64,000 bases of DNA from assembly GCA_028554755.1 (NCBI GenBank), contig JAPTOF010000006.1, positions 6,938,501 through 7,002,500 of the forward strand. Reading direction: 5' to 3'. The translations under genes were made by a program, and so were the position numbers. This stretch comes from Cordia subcordata (taxonomy: Eukaryota; Streptophyta; Magnoliopsida; Boraginales; Cordiaceae). The notes beneath the pieces were generated by a model. That model did no database searches and was not told the origin of the DNA. It saw only the letters and a list, made by a program, of their open reading frames with translations. Below, piece by piece: positions 11,617 through 23,150 of this stretch; the stretch's first letter is position 1; every line of letters begins with the position of its first letter.

Positions 11617-12813
11617 ATGGCATTTCGCAATAAGCTCCGGTCGCTCACCCCCACTCTCCACCGCCACTTCTCGACGGCGTCGATCCTCAAGCCGGACGCC
11701 GCCGGCCCATTAACCAGCAAGGAAAAATCACGGGCCGCACTCTCTCTCCTCAGCACCGAAACCAACCCGGAACGCATCCTCGAGATCTGCCGCGCCGCCT
11801 CTCTTACGCCGGAGTCTCACCTGGACCGCATCGCATTCTCCAAGGCCATCAACAAGCTCAAGACCTCTAGTTACTACGATGGCATCCGGGATTTTCTCGA
11901 AGAATGCAAAGCCCGGCCCGATATGCAGTCGGAGCGGCTCATTTCTCATTTCATCGTCCTCTATGGCCAGGCCGGGCTGCTTAACAACGCCGTCGAGACA
12001 TTCGATGAGTTGGACAAGTTTGGGATTGAGAGGAATGCGAAAACGTTGAACTCATTGCTTTTCGCCTGCGTTTTGGCGAAGGATTATGGCGAAATGAAGA
12101 GGGTTTTCGTGGATTACCCGAAAAAGTACGGGATTAAGCCAAATGTGGATACTTATAATACTGTGATTAAAGGGTTTTGTGAGTTGGGATCAGCGAATTC
12201 GGTGTATTCTGTGCTGGCTGAGATGGATAGGAAAGGGGTGAAACCGAATGGGACGACGTTTGCAGCTGTGATTGCGGGGTTTTATAAGGAGGAGAAGTTT
12301 GAGGATGTTGGGAAAGTGTTGGAGTTGATGAAGAAGCATGATATGAAGCCTGGGATTAGTATTTATAATGTGAGGATCCAGAGCTTGTGTAAGTTGAAGA
12401 GGTCGAAGGAGGCCAAGGCGTTGTTGGATGGGATTTTATCGAGAAGGATGGAGCCAAACTGTGTTACTTACAGTCACTTGATTCACGGGTTCTGTAGGGT
12501 AGGAGATTTGGAGGAGGCGAAGAGGTTGTTCGAGGAGATGAAAAAGAGAAGCTTGAAGCCGGAGAGCGAGTGTTACTTTACGCTGGTGTACTTTTTGTGT
12601 CACGGTAAGGATTTCGAGGCTGCATTGAAGATTTGTAAGGAGTGTATGGAGAAGGGATGGGTTCCAAATTTCTCGACAATGAAGTCGCTTGTGGATGGAC
12701 TGGTGAGCATCTCAAAAGTTGATGAGGCACGAGAGATTATCGGGCAGCTGAAGGAGAAGTTCTCTAAGAATGCTGATAAGTGGAGTGAGATTGAAGAGGG
12801 TTTACCTAAGTAG
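11617..12813 (+). CDS. Mitochondrial pentatricopeptide repeat protein (PPR336/rPPR1-like)
   Basis: A single open frame of 398 codons, as in most plant PPR genes. The first about 25 residues (MAFRNKLRSLTPTLHRHFST) are Arg/Ser/Thr-rich and acid-free, as expected of a mitochondrial presequence. P-type PPR repeats of 35 residues run from about 107 to 386; clear ones start near 177 (VDTYNTVIKGFCELG), 212, 247, 282 (VTYSHLIHGFCRVGDLEEA), 317 and 352. There are no E/DYW domains, so a P-class protein. Length and repeat layout resemble Arabidopsis PPR336, a mitoribosome-associated protein; that assignment is inferred. The first 400 bases are strongly C-ending at codon position 3, the rest much less so. 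The start was chosen because it precedes the presequence and follows an A-rich context (AAAAACATGG). Confidence 0.92.
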   Translation: MAFRNKLRSLTPTLHRHFSTASILKPDAAGPLTSKEKSRAALSLLSTETNPERILEICRAASLTPESHLDRIAFSKAINKLKTSSYYDGIRDFLEECKARPDMQSERLISHFIVLYGQAGLLNNAVETFDELDKFGIERNAKTLNSLLFACVLAKDYGEMKRVFVDYPKKYGIKPNVDTYNTVIKGFCELGSANSVYSVLAEMDRKGVKPNGTTFAAVIAGFYKEEKFEDVGKVLELMKKHDMKPGISIYNVRIQSLCKLKRSKEAKALLDGILSRRMEPNCVTYSHLIHGFCRVGDLEEAKRLFEEMKKRSLKPESECYFTLVYFLCHGKDFEAALKICKECMEKGWVPNFSTMKSLVDGLVSISKVDEAREIIGQLKEKFSKNADKWSEIEEGLPK

Positions 12814-13253
12814 AGACTGGATAATCTTGGTATGCTCCTTTTTAACTTGTAGTGTTGATGTAATACCTTGGTGATAATAAATTTTTTTTGCTTTTGCTTG
12901 TGGATTTTGTTGAGGTAGCTCCTATGTTTTTGCTCGTTGTTGCCCAATGAATTTCATGCTCAAGTTTAAGGATGTTACTTCTATCTGAACTGCTCAATTC
13001 CTTGAATCTTAGGGTGCTATGTCAAATGAGTTTATTTGTTTTCAAAATTTCACATTTGAATTTCATGCTGTATTCAGGCTGTGTGTTTGAAGTGCATAAT
13101 TGTGGGTGCTAGTTTGTGAGATTCAGGAGTAAGTATTTCTTGCCCATTGTTTTCCTAAATTGGGCTGTTGCACTGTTTGAAGTGAAGACTGTGGACACAT
13201 GAACTAAGTTAGTAATCAGTCTTTTGAAGTTTTGAAGTTCTAATGGAGTTGCC
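12814..13253. other. 3' UTR of the PPR gene and spacer
   Basis: TG-rich and T-rich sequence after the stop, with an AATAAA-like GATAATAAATTT near 12870. No further gene seen. Confidence 0.5.
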
Positions 13254-13270
13254 GATTGTAATAGGCATTA

Positions 13271-13334
13271 CTTTTTTTTTTTTTTTGAACCCCACCCCCG
13301 TGGGATTCGAACCAAGGACCTCTCTCCTGGGTTG
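13271..13334 (-). mobile_element. 5'-truncated tRNA-derived SINE with target-site duplication
   Basis: A 64-bp insert lies between direct repeats GATTGTAATAGGCATTA (13254-13270) and GATTGTAATTGGCATTA (13335-13351), 16 of 17 identical. Read on the minus strand it has a Pol III B box GGTTCGAATCC (13303-13313) and ends in about 15 A residues. No A box is left, so it is 5'-truncated. This is the classic signature of retrotransposed SINE RNA. Confidence 0.85.
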
Positions 13335-13959
13335 GATTGTAATTGGCATTAATTGTTTCTAAAATCTAAGTTATCTTGATGTGTCCAGCTAACAAAAGCA
13401 GTTGGCTTCGACTTGTCACTGAGATGCGATACTATATCCCCTTGCTGATAAAACGTAAAGAGAAAAGGAAATGGAATAGGGACGAAGAGAAAGTTGGATG
13501 CCTTGGACATTGATGCACATCCTTCTTGTTACAAACCATGAGTGCATGTGTATAAGACGGCACTTCCAAGTTTTAACCGCAACTGAGATTTTGGCTTTTG
13601 AGTAAGTATTAGAGTTGGTAGAACCCGTAGAGGGATAGGTTGACGGCTGGATGGATAACTCCTGTTTTTCTTGCCTGATTTGTTTGTAGATTTTGCAGAG
13701 ATTGAGATTTCAAGTAACCAGATTTCTCTCAAGAGTTTACTAAAATGATACTGAAATCTCTCTACAGTCTAGGTGGGAAAGTGGGTTTTGGTGCACAGTG
13801 AAGTTGATTTTAAAGGCATAACAGAAAATGATACTGTTATAGCCATGGTCTGATTCTTGCCAGAACCGAGCATAGAGATCGTTCGGTGTCCTGGACTTGC
13901 CCCCCCAAAAAAATCCCGGTATGTATCTCTCCTTGAACAATGTACTGATCTAGCCGGGA

Positions 13960-14095
13960 TTAGGAGTTAGCTTAAGTAGTTGGAATTATCGGAGTTAGCT
14001 TAAGTAGTTGGAATTATCTCCCCCGAGAGTGATGACTTAGGTTTGAATCTGTGGGGGACAAGAGGTTGGGTTAGAAAAGAAAGAAGGGAAAAACA
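13960..14095 (+). mobile_element. tRNA-derived SINE with A and B boxes
   Basis: An insert of about 136 bp lies between TACTGATCTAGCCGGGA (13943-13959) and TACTGATTTAGCCAGGA (14096-14112), 15 of 17 identical. Inside, an A-box-like TAGCTTAAGTAGTTGG and a B box GGTTTGAATCT (14040-14050) are spaced as in tRNA promoters. The 3' end is purine-rich (AGAAAAGAAAGAAGGGAAAA). A 28-bp segment holding the A box is perfectly duplicated in tandem (13963-13990 and 13991-14018). Confidence 0.8.
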
Positions 14096-14112
14096 TACTG
14101 ATTTAGCCAGGA

Positions 14113-14769
14113 CATCATTGTTATGAAAGAGATCTTTCATGGACTCAATTGCAACAACTATTTCTTCCTGACTTTCTATGAGTGATTTCTGATGTCCCTC
14201 TTCCCACCATCTCCCACCTCCTAGCACTTGTACATTCTCCCTCTCTCTCAACAAATGCAAATGCCTATGGGGATTTATCAAGATGTGCAAATTATGCTCT
14301 CCAGAAATGAGGTTAACTTGCATAATCAATACTCTGATAGCAAAAATTTATATACACCTTTGAAATTTTTTCTTCGCATAGATTGTGGGGTGACCTCGAA
14401 AGCTAAAATTTATACAAGAATTCTCCACTAGGTAGGATAAGCTGAGAAAAGAAAAAGGTCAAATTTCATTCGAACCATCAAAGGAAGTACATATACAGAA
14501 AATCCGTGGTGGAAGATGTTACATAACTATTTCTTTGACTTCCTTGTGACTGATTTTCCCTCAACAAAACACAAGCTTTACATCTATTCTGCTGATTCTT
14601 GAAGGGTGTTAAAGGAAACCAACAAGAAAATTCGTAAAGTACAAGGCTGCCGATTCATCCTTCACAATATATTTTCCCCTATTTCCTGAGCAGCCGCTAA
14701 TCATTCTGATCTTTCGAGTTTGATATCGTACGCTGGGAGGTTACACTTTCAGTTTCAAGCTATTCGGAT
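14113..14769. other. 3' flank of the cardiolipin synthase gene
   Basis: This stretch lies downstream of CLS (minus strand) and holds its 3' UTR. Nothing else is supported. Confidence 0.5.
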
Positions 14770-17700
14770 CTATGAAATCTTTCTTATTGTTGTAGTTCTA
14801 CTCTTCAAGTGTTGTGCTCCATATGCCGCAGTTGAAGATACTGTTGTCAAGGCTACAAGCCAGCTGCATCAAAGCCAGAATGTACAATGGAACCAAACTC
14901 CATAGATAACCAAGAGTTCAAACACAATGAGGAAATGAAATTACCTCAGATATGTGATGTATGATTGTGTCTCCTCGTTACCAAACTCAGGTTGAAGAAG
15001 AGCAGCTGCAACTAGGACCAACTGGAAAAATGTATTAACCTGTCAATGCAAAGTACGCTTTGAGAAGGAAACAGCATTGTGAGCTTTCTTTTCAGTTTTA
15101 CTATGCCAACATCTTTGCCACCACATCACAAATGGAATTCATACAATTCTAATGTGTGAACAGAAGCCAAATCAAGAACATCAATGGTTTGTTATCAGGC
15201 CAAGAAAATGCTATATACCTTGCTCAAAAGGAGGGGTTCCACTTTCTGGGGACGGGTGCCATCAAGGTTGAAGAAGTCATTCCAACTCTTCCACTGGGCA
15301 GAAAAATAATATTGAGAAATGTAGCAAAATGAAGTCTATTTCAGAAGTACAAGGTTGTCTGTCTCACCTCCCACCTCAGGCCGCTAGCTCTCATATAAAC
15401 TGCACCACCAACAAGGGCAACATCACGCAGCACAACTAATGCAACTAGTCCAGCTACACAAAGCAAACAATGAGTCAGATAAAACATACAAAATCAGAAG
15501 TCCTACTCTTGGTGTGCTTGCGTAGTCAGCAATGTATCTTACTTGTTCGACCAATATACTAATCTCATAGTGGGATCAGAAGGATCGGGTGATACCCATA
15601 TACTAATCTCTTAAATCCATGATAGATCCAATCCTCCACCCTAGTTCACAATAATAATCAAAAAGTAAAAATGAAACAGATATACAGGACAACCTTACAA
15701 TGCATAGGTGCATAGCTTTACAACATGAAGTCAGCAAAAACTTCACAATATTGAAATGAAAAACAAAGGAAGCATTCATTAGATTTTCTAAAACTTCCAT
15801 TCTTACAGAAGTACAGGAGCAAGCAGGTAAAGAGTGTTGTAGAGTACAGCAGACCAGGGGAAGAAATAAAAGAAACATATGAACTTACGGTGCAGAAGAT
15901 CCTTCTCCACCATTGATAGAGCAACAAATCCAATCAGGACCTGTATCAAATAGAACAAAAGAACTCCAATAAATCAAAAGTTGCTCAGTTTCAACTGAAA
16001 TCTCAATGATCTGACTTGTGAGGGGGCGGGGAAAGAGGACACAGAATGGGAAGAATTCAAATCACATTGAACCCTGCAACACGATCAATTAAAAAGCTAA
16101 GAAGCCGCAATGAAGAATATAGAACAGTAACCTTGTCAGCAAGAGGATCAAGGTAAGAGCCAACGACAGAGTTGATCCCCATCTTCCTAGCCATGTACCC
16201 ATCTAGCTACAAGACGAACAGAAATTAACACATTATAGAGGTTTTGTACCAAACACAAACCCAATGCATGTAAGACCGACATTGCCCTTGTCTATACACT
16301 CAGAGAAGAAGCATAATCTTCATACCCAATCAGTTGCCCCTGAGATAGCTAACCCAATAAATGCTAAAGAATACATTTCTTGTGTGATCATCCTGCAAAG
16401 GGGTTCACTATTAGATCGAATTCCTAATCTGGGAAAAGCAAAAGAGAAGAAGAACCAATCAGAACAACATTTAGTGAGGCGAAAAGTTCCTCATATAGTA
16501 AGAATATGAGAATCCAGACCCATACATTCCCCTCCTCTAACTGGGGGCCTTGCGCGCGTGTTTGGGGGGAAGAGGAAAGGAGAGGGCAGGGGAATAAAAG
16601 AAAACTAAAAGAGGAACATCGCAGTCAGAACTGCTCAACAATTGATAGGCAACATAAGAATTTTTTCTTCCTTTATCCTTTCTTTTCCAATAGCTATAAT
16701 GTACAGTACTTTTTTTGCGAAGTGCATTGTACCACATTCTTAAAGCGAAAAGAAAGAATGGGGGCAAAAAGAAAAGGGTGTAGGACTGTAGCTCATTATA
16801 ACTAATTAACTATACTAATTCGCATTTACATATCTATCTTCTATTTCTATGCTACCTATAATTGCCACTCCAAAAACCAAAAAGACAACAATAGAAAGAA
16901 AAACCCACCCACACCAGTACAACATATTTTACCCATCCACTTAGGAGAAAATTGGCTACCAAATCGGGACTTGACACTATATATAGAGAACCTCCTCTAC
17001 TATCTCTTTGTACTCTGCAGAACTCATTCCTCTCAATTCTGTGTCCATCTTCTCGTAACAAATTAACCCGATCTTAATCAAGAGTACATATTCTATATCA
17101 TCTATCCTACTTGCTAGATCAACCATAACAAATATCCAACTCCTCGGATGACTTTTCAACACCGCATTTGTTTTCAACATTTTTGACATCATCAAGGCAG
17201 TCAAAACCACATGAAAGGTTATTCAAATGGAAAACTGCATTTTGTTCATACTCAGTGTTCAGTAACATGAACTTTACAAAGTAATGCTGATAACAAAAAA
17301 ATAACGAATTCTGGAAAAAGACATACTGAAGAGAATCCAATCAAAACCAATATAAAAATCTCAAATTTGCTTCTAAATCAAACATTCTTAGATACAGAAC
17401 CCATGTCTAATACATTCATCGTTAGCAATCACATAATTTTCTAGAAACCAAAGCTTCACATTCCAAACCTCCACCGGAGAACCAAAAACAACCCAAGCTA
17501 GTCAAGATTAAGATATCAAAAGCTATCAATTAATCAACAGAAAACTAATCAATAGTCATAGAAAAAGAGAGAAAAATGTACCATGCTAATAATGGGCCGG
17601 AGAGCAACCGCGAAAGCGAAATGAAATTGGGAAAATTGATATAACTATCAGTCACTTTACCAGCAGCTGTGATCTCATCATGCTTATCGCCATAATTCTT

Positions 17701-18132
17701 GTTATCAACAACATTATTTTCATTGTTATTGATCTTTTTGTTTACTAATAATAAACTTTGATTAGAAGAAACTTGAAACCCTAAATTGTATGAAAAAGCA
17801 GCAGAGGGTTTACGAAGGAAAGTAAAGGCATGGGCTTTGAAGAAGGAAACGGCGTCGGATTGGAGGAGGAGAGGGGTGGCGGATTGGGAGAGCTTCCAGG
17901 GTGGGGAAGAGAGGAAGAGTGGGCCCACCACGGAGGAGATAGGAGAGAGAAAGTTGTTAGAGCGAGAAAGCAATGGACGGCGAGAGATGAAGACTGGGTT
18001 GCTGGTGTAGACGACTGATGATGATGATAGATTGAAGAATGTTCTGGAGAGGGTATAATTAGAATTGGGGTTAGGGTTAGGGTTTTTCTTGGTCTTTGAA
18101 ATTAGGGTTTTGAGTGATCTGAAGATAGCCAT
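14770..18132 (-). CDS. CLS: Cardiolipin synthase, mitochondrial
   Basis: Makes cardiolipin from CDP-diacylglycerol and phosphatidylglycerol in the inner mitochondrial membrane. Eight exons: 17582-18132, 16326-16392, 16132-16206, 15889-15940, 15368-15453, 15219-15293, 14945-15039 and 14770-14863; 364 aa. The first about 150 residues are Ser/Asn/Arg-rich with few acids, a mitochondrial presequence plus a variable region. The CDP-alcohol phosphotransferase signature is complete: D205-WL-D208-G209-YM-A212-R213, then eight residues to G222, then D226 and D230 (SYLDPLADK). It is split by intron 2 after Trp206. [19 protein letters not shown] precedes it. Hydrophobic segments follow ([42 protein letters not shown]). 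All introns are GT-AG. In Arabidopsis this gene is next to MAPDA; here the kinase gene sits between them. Confidence 0.95.
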
Positions 18133-18210
18133 TGACGACGAAGGAAGAGAAGGAGAAGCATAGGTGTTAGGTTTTGGCAGGGTTTAGGGAAGCCAGAGAG
18201 GATGATATAT

Positions 18211-18262
18211 GACACGTGTATTTTTCCTTTTTCTTTCTTTTTTGTCTAGATGACACGTGTAT
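18211..18262. promoter_or_regulatory. Twin G-boxes in the CLS promoter region
   Basis: The palindromic G-box CACGTG occurs at 18213-18218 and 18254-18259, each inside the repeated context ATGACACGTGTATTTTT. They lie about 80 and 120 bases upstream of the CLS start codon. bZIP or bHLH factors bind such sites; use here is inferred from position only. Confidence 0.45.
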
Positions 18263-18755
18263 TTTTTTTTTTTTCCTTTTTTTAGGGGGGCGGCGGGAGT
18301 GGGTGGAGTAGGGTTGGGTTTTCGGTGCTTGGATGTTTGGGTTCCGGCATTGGGATTTCGAGTGGGGAAATAACGTCCAGTAGGACAGTGAAAAATTATA
18401 TATTCAATGAGATATCGATATATTCGAATTTCCAATACTTTGTTAAGTTAGAAATGTTGGTTTTTGATTCATTCAACAATATTAATTTAAGATTATTACA
18501 ACCTAATATTTCAATAATAATTAATAAGCAATCCAACATTTTTAACTTAATAAAGTATCCAAAAATTTGAATTTCAAAAAACTAGAAATTCAAATATCTG
18601 ATATCCGATCAGACATCTAAATTTTTATTATCCAATCGGATAATATTTCTTCCCCGCCCCCGCCCCCCCCTAAAATCTGAATATATGAATACGCAAAACC
18701 CTTACCAGATTTTCACCCGTAATTATAAGTGCATAATATATCTTTATGGTGCCAA

Positions 18756-19000
18756 GGCTCATTTGAATTGGTATTTTTTTAAAGTACTTTTTAAAAAATT
18801 TTTAGAATTTTTTTTTATTTAGCTAAAAATTATGACTTCTGAATAAAATTGTATTTGAGGCTTTTTTTTTTTCAGAGTTTTAACTTTTTTTTATGCTGAA
18901 CCAAATAATTATTGCAAAAAGAATATATTTTTTCAAGAAAAAGTACTTTTTTCTAAAAAAACTTTTTTTTGAAAAAAAAAAAACCAATCCAAATAGGTCC
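18756..19000. mobile_element. Tourist-like MITE with 3-bp target duplication
   Basis: Left end GGCTCATTTGAATTGG; right end CCAATCCAAATAGGTCC, its inverted match. Both ends are flanked by CAA (18753-18755 and 19001-19003). 245 bp, homopolymer-rich arms, no coding capacity. Confidence 0.75.
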
Positions 19001-19916
19001 CAAAAGTATTATCATACACTCCAAACTCGTTAAAAAGAGATGTAAATGAAAGACCTGACACTACAATGAAGTGTTACAAACTTATTGTAAATCATACAAG
19101 GGTCCGGCATTTTACCCATTTTCAAATAAAGGCATTTTACCCATTTTCAAATAAACTCAAGCGATACACAAAAAAACATATTTATTTTTTATGTTTTCAT
19201 TTGTCAACTAATCCCACAGGTAAAGGCAGGGGCAGCAATCCCTTGGGTGTGAGTATCGCGTACATCTCACTAACCCTTATTTTTCTTTTCTTTTTTCTAA
19301 ATAGTTGTATCTTTTTTTTGGGGAAAAAGATATAAATTATAGTGAGTAGCAAATCATGTTTAAAGATATATTACAATCATGGTCCTTTCTACATTATTTC
19401 TACATTATTTCTGCAGCATTTTGGGGCTCCCCCACCTAGTGATCTATTCGTAGGGCTTCTGGTATACGACATGTAGTATGTCACACTGGACATGGTTTAT
19501 TGTTCACTAATTAATTTTCAGTTGCACGTGTACAAAAATTGAGCTTCGAATTACTACCGCACTCGATGCGATGGAAGGATCAAATATATTTCACGGGAAT
19601 TATAATTTCGGGATATGTTCTGAAAATGATTGCAATAAAAAAATTTATAATAATTAAATAACAATGACACAAGATAAAATAACGATCATTATTAAGATTA
19701 TATATCTTTTGGATAGAAATTGAGACATAACAAGTGTCTCATGGTGATGTGATTTCATGTTGCACATGCCGTGACTGAAGTATAAAATAATAAAAAGTAT
19801 GTGAGGAGTTTTTTTTTAAATATTTATAAACACTCAAATAAGCAGAACCAAACATCCTCTAACAACTTAAATTAGAGTGCTTATTTGAATGGTTATAAGA
19901 CTTCTTACAAAAGTTA

Positions 19917-20719
19917 CTTGACCCCTTATGGTTTCAATTACTCAACTCCCCCTTGTGGTTTGATTAATATTCACAACTTTCCCCTGTGTTTTATAAATTA
20001 GCTACTTGACCCCTTATAATTTTAACGATAGTGCACATGACCCCCAAAAGCTAATGGCGGTTAACTTTCTAACGAATTTTAGTAAAATGTCATTTTTACC
20101 CTTGTCTGATATAATAAAAAAGTCTATTTTACCTTCATTTTATTTTAAAAAAAAATTTAAAAAAATCTTAAAAAGTCCATTTTACCCCTAACTTATTAAA
20201 TAAAAAATATATTTTACCTTTATTTTATTTAAAAATAAAAAATAAAAAATTAAATTAGAAAAAACACACACACAAAAAAAAAAAAGAAAACATGAGGGAT
20301 TGGGGGAGGGGTGGGGCCGATGGCGTAGACGGGGGTGAGGGCGACGGGCGTGGTGGAGGTGGTGAGGGGTGGGGGCTAGGGGCGATGGGGGTGGTGGAGG
20401 TGGTAAGGGGTGGGGGCAGCCGGGGTCGTGGGTGGGGTGGCAGGGGTAGTGTCTTTTTTTTTATTTAATTGCTTTTTTTTATTTTTTAAACAAATTAAAG
20501 ATAGAAAAGTTTATTTGATGCATTTATTATGAAAAAACAAAGAAAAATTGCACAAGTCGCGCGTTCATGTCAAAACACATTATTTGGACGGAAAAATTAA
20601 CGGAGGGGTCTATGTGCACTCTCATTAAAACCACAGGGGGTGACTTAGCTAATTTCGTAACCACAAGATATTATTGTACATATTTGTCAAACCACATGGG
20701 GAAGTTGAGTAATTCACCC
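19917..20719. mobile_element. Foldback / long-TIR DNA element
   Basis: The two ends are inverted, imperfect copies over about 115 bp: the left arm AATTACTCAACTCCCCCTTG (from 19936) matches the complement of the right arm ending GAAGTTGAGTAATTCACCC (20701-20719). The match goes on through AAATTAGCTA and GTGCACAT. The internal region has no gene. It lies exactly between the 266-bp direct repeats. Confidence 0.7.
20293..20452 (+). other. G-rich, G-quadruplex-prone block
   Basis: About 160 bases, overwhelmingly G on the plus strand, with degenerate repeats of GGGCG..GGGGGTGGTGGAGGTGGT. It sits inside the foldback element in otherwise AT-rich DNA. Many runs of three or more G could form quadruplexes. 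Confidence 0.6.
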
Positions 20720-21299
20720 TAATTAAATAACAATGACACAAGATAAAATAACGATCATTATTATGATTATATATCTTTTGGATAGAAATTGAGACATAGC
20801 AAGTGTCTCATGGTGATGTGATTTCATGTTGCACATGCCATGACTGAAATATAAAATAATAAAAAGTAGGTGAGGAGTTTTTTTCTAAATGTTTATAAAC
20901 ACTCAAATAAGTAGAACCAAACATCCTCTAACAATTTAATTTAGAGTGCTTATTTGAATGGTTATAAGACTTCTTACAAAAGTTAAAAGAGTGCATTTTG
21001 GTAAGCAATGTCAAACACCCTCTTACTCTAGCATCCACATTAAGCATAACCAATCAGGCATTAACTTTTGCCCCAAAAAAAGAAAAAAAATTAGGCACTA
21101 AAGGAGAGAGCCCCCTCTATCCTTCTTCAGGTGAGACGCCCTCGAGTTTCTTACCCTTCCTCTGGTGCTGCTGTACTCCTGCGACATGTGTCCCCCCCTT
21201 TCAGCCTCCTTCCAACTCAAGTTTTCCCTGCACCTCACTTGACCCAACAAGCCCATGGCCTTGCATAGGATATTCTGTAAAAAAACATATATTTTTTGG

Positions 21300-21437
21300 A
21301 ATTACGATTTAGATTCGATTTTAAAAAAAATTAAAATTCTAAAAAAAACTCAATTTTAACTTTTTCCAATAGTTAATGTTTTTAACTTCTCAAAAAGGAG
21401 CACACTTCTAAAAAATAGTCAATTTAAACGAGCCCTG
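21300..21437. mobile_element. Half or decayed MITE of the Tourist-like family
   Basis: Right end CAATTTAAACGAGCCC matches the family terminus in inverted sense, preceded by AACTTTTTCCAATAGTTAAT and A-tracts typical of the 3' arm. No clear left end. Confidence 0.35.
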
Positions 21438-21619
21438 TGAGTGGTATTTCAAATGAAGTCTACTTTTTGTAATTTGTTTAATGTGCATTTTTTTTTAACT
21501 TCAAGAAAATAATATGTATACAAGTCCAGAAATACTCAAAATATCCTCGAGAAGAGGAACATTTTACTTCTTGTTGAGGATTGTAATGAAAAAGTTTTCA
21601 AAATGTTGGAGGTTAAATG

Positions 21620-22350
21620 TTTTGATTTTTGAAAACGTGTATTTAGTTAAAACTTATACTTGGAAACCATAAATAGGAAGTTAGATTGCACATTTAACAA
21701 ATACTCATTATTCATTAATCTTAAATTATTACAACTATATGGATGAGTTAATAATGCACCTCAAACGGGAACAAGATTTAAGGCCCTCGATCTCCTAACT
21801 AATGTTGGTTTATTTTAATTTTGTCTGCCAACCATTCATTTAATTTCTAAATACTATCCTAGTGGAAAAAATCCACTCCATCTCCATCTTCATCTTATAA
21901 GATAGACGAAAAAGAAAAGAAATAGTTACTTCTTCTTTTTTTTTTTTTCAAAGACGAGGAAGTCATATGAAGTAGATTAGTATGATATTTCTTTATCTAT
22001 AAAATGTATGTTCGGAAAACCATAGGAATTGCACACTTAACAAATACTCTTCATTCTCCAGTAATTGCATTGATAAAGATGAATACTGTACCTCAAATAG
22101 GTGTAGGACCCTCTCTTAAATAATGGTTTATCCTAATTTAATTTATTTTTAGATTACAAAAAAAATGAAAGAAAAAAATGAAATATTAATTATTTGAATC
22201 AAATATAAGGTCGAGACATAATGTTAGAAAACCAAAATAATCATTAGTTAGGAGACAATCCTAATTCTTTTAAATGTTATGACATCCCCTCCGACTCGTA
22301 AGTAGTGTCCTCGTATTAGAGATCCACTCCTATTTAGTCTATACGAGAGA
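21620..22350. repeat. Diverged direct duplication upstream of the kinase gene
   Basis: Two successive blocks of about 350 bp share an order of motifs: GGAAA.CCATA.ATAGGAA, TTGCACA.TTAACAAATACTC, CCTCAAA.GGG or ATAGG, and GGTTTAT.TTAATTT. Identity is only moderate, so it is an old tandem duplication. Confidence 0.4.
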
Positions 22351-23150
22351 GAAAAGGGAAAAAAGAAAAAAGAAATAGTTATTATTTCTAATGACAACAA
22401 ACTCTGGTAAAAGTCTAAAGGCTACATAACATTATGTCATTACCCAATTACTTTTACCCAACTATGTACTTTATCCAATTCTTTACGGGAGAATAAAGAA
22501 ATTAAATTACTTTTTGTGGGTCAAGAATTGAAGGGGAACATGCCAGCCATCTAATCCATAACTAAAAATCAAGACTCAGATCAATGGGGGTAGGAATGCT
22601 TTAAAAACCTCATTATTAAAAACGGTAAATTTACAGACTAGCAACGGACAAGATTTCAAACGTTATAGTAGTAAAAGGCTGATTTGATATTACCTATGCC
22701 AGAAGTTAGTTAGGATATATAAAAAAAGTTAGTTAAATATGAACATTGTCATCATAAACAATCCACTACAATAACACCTACACCGCAAAATAATCCATTC
22801 AACATACACAACCCACCCAACCCCACCCCTCCCATGAGAGCTAGCCAACGCGGCATTTTGTCATAAAAATGCCAGAAATGTATTATCAATCTTGGAGGAT
22901 GACATTTGAGCTTTCTCATTAAATTTTCAATTAAAAATCCTCTCCATGACAGCTTGGATATGATAATAATAAGTTATTACATTTTTCTAAATATGAAATT
23001 ATTGGATTTTTGTCTACGTTTTAATTCATTTTATGATGAATGCTGCATGGTTGCGTTTTTGTTGATGAGAATATTGCAGAAAGAGGGGGTGCAGTGTTGC
23101 ATTGCTTGATCACCAAAAAAAAAAAAAAAAATTGGTTCTGGGGGAAGGAG
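22351..23150 (+). promoter_or_regulatory. Upstream region of the RLCK gene
   Basis: No gene is supported here. A possible TATA element TATATAAAAAAAG lies near 22715. A poly-A tract (23114-23131) lies just before the start codon and is probably in the leader. Confidence 0.3.

Larger units (their letters stand above)
19651..20985. repeat. Two 266-bp direct repeats flanking an 803-bp insert
   Basis: 19651-19916 and 20720-20985 have identical length and are about 96-97% alike by eye. Both run from TAATTAAATAACAATGACAC to CTTCTTACAAAAGTTA. They do not start TG or end CA and have no primer-binding site after the first copy, so they are not ordinary LTRs. Each ends with the TTTATAAACACTCAAATAAG motif also seen in the element at 3793-3908. 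Confidence 0.85.

Noticed and set aside
19651..20985. Direct repeats read as LTRs of a small retrotransposon
   Set aside because: No TG..CA termini, no primer-binding site, and the interior has its own inverted ends.
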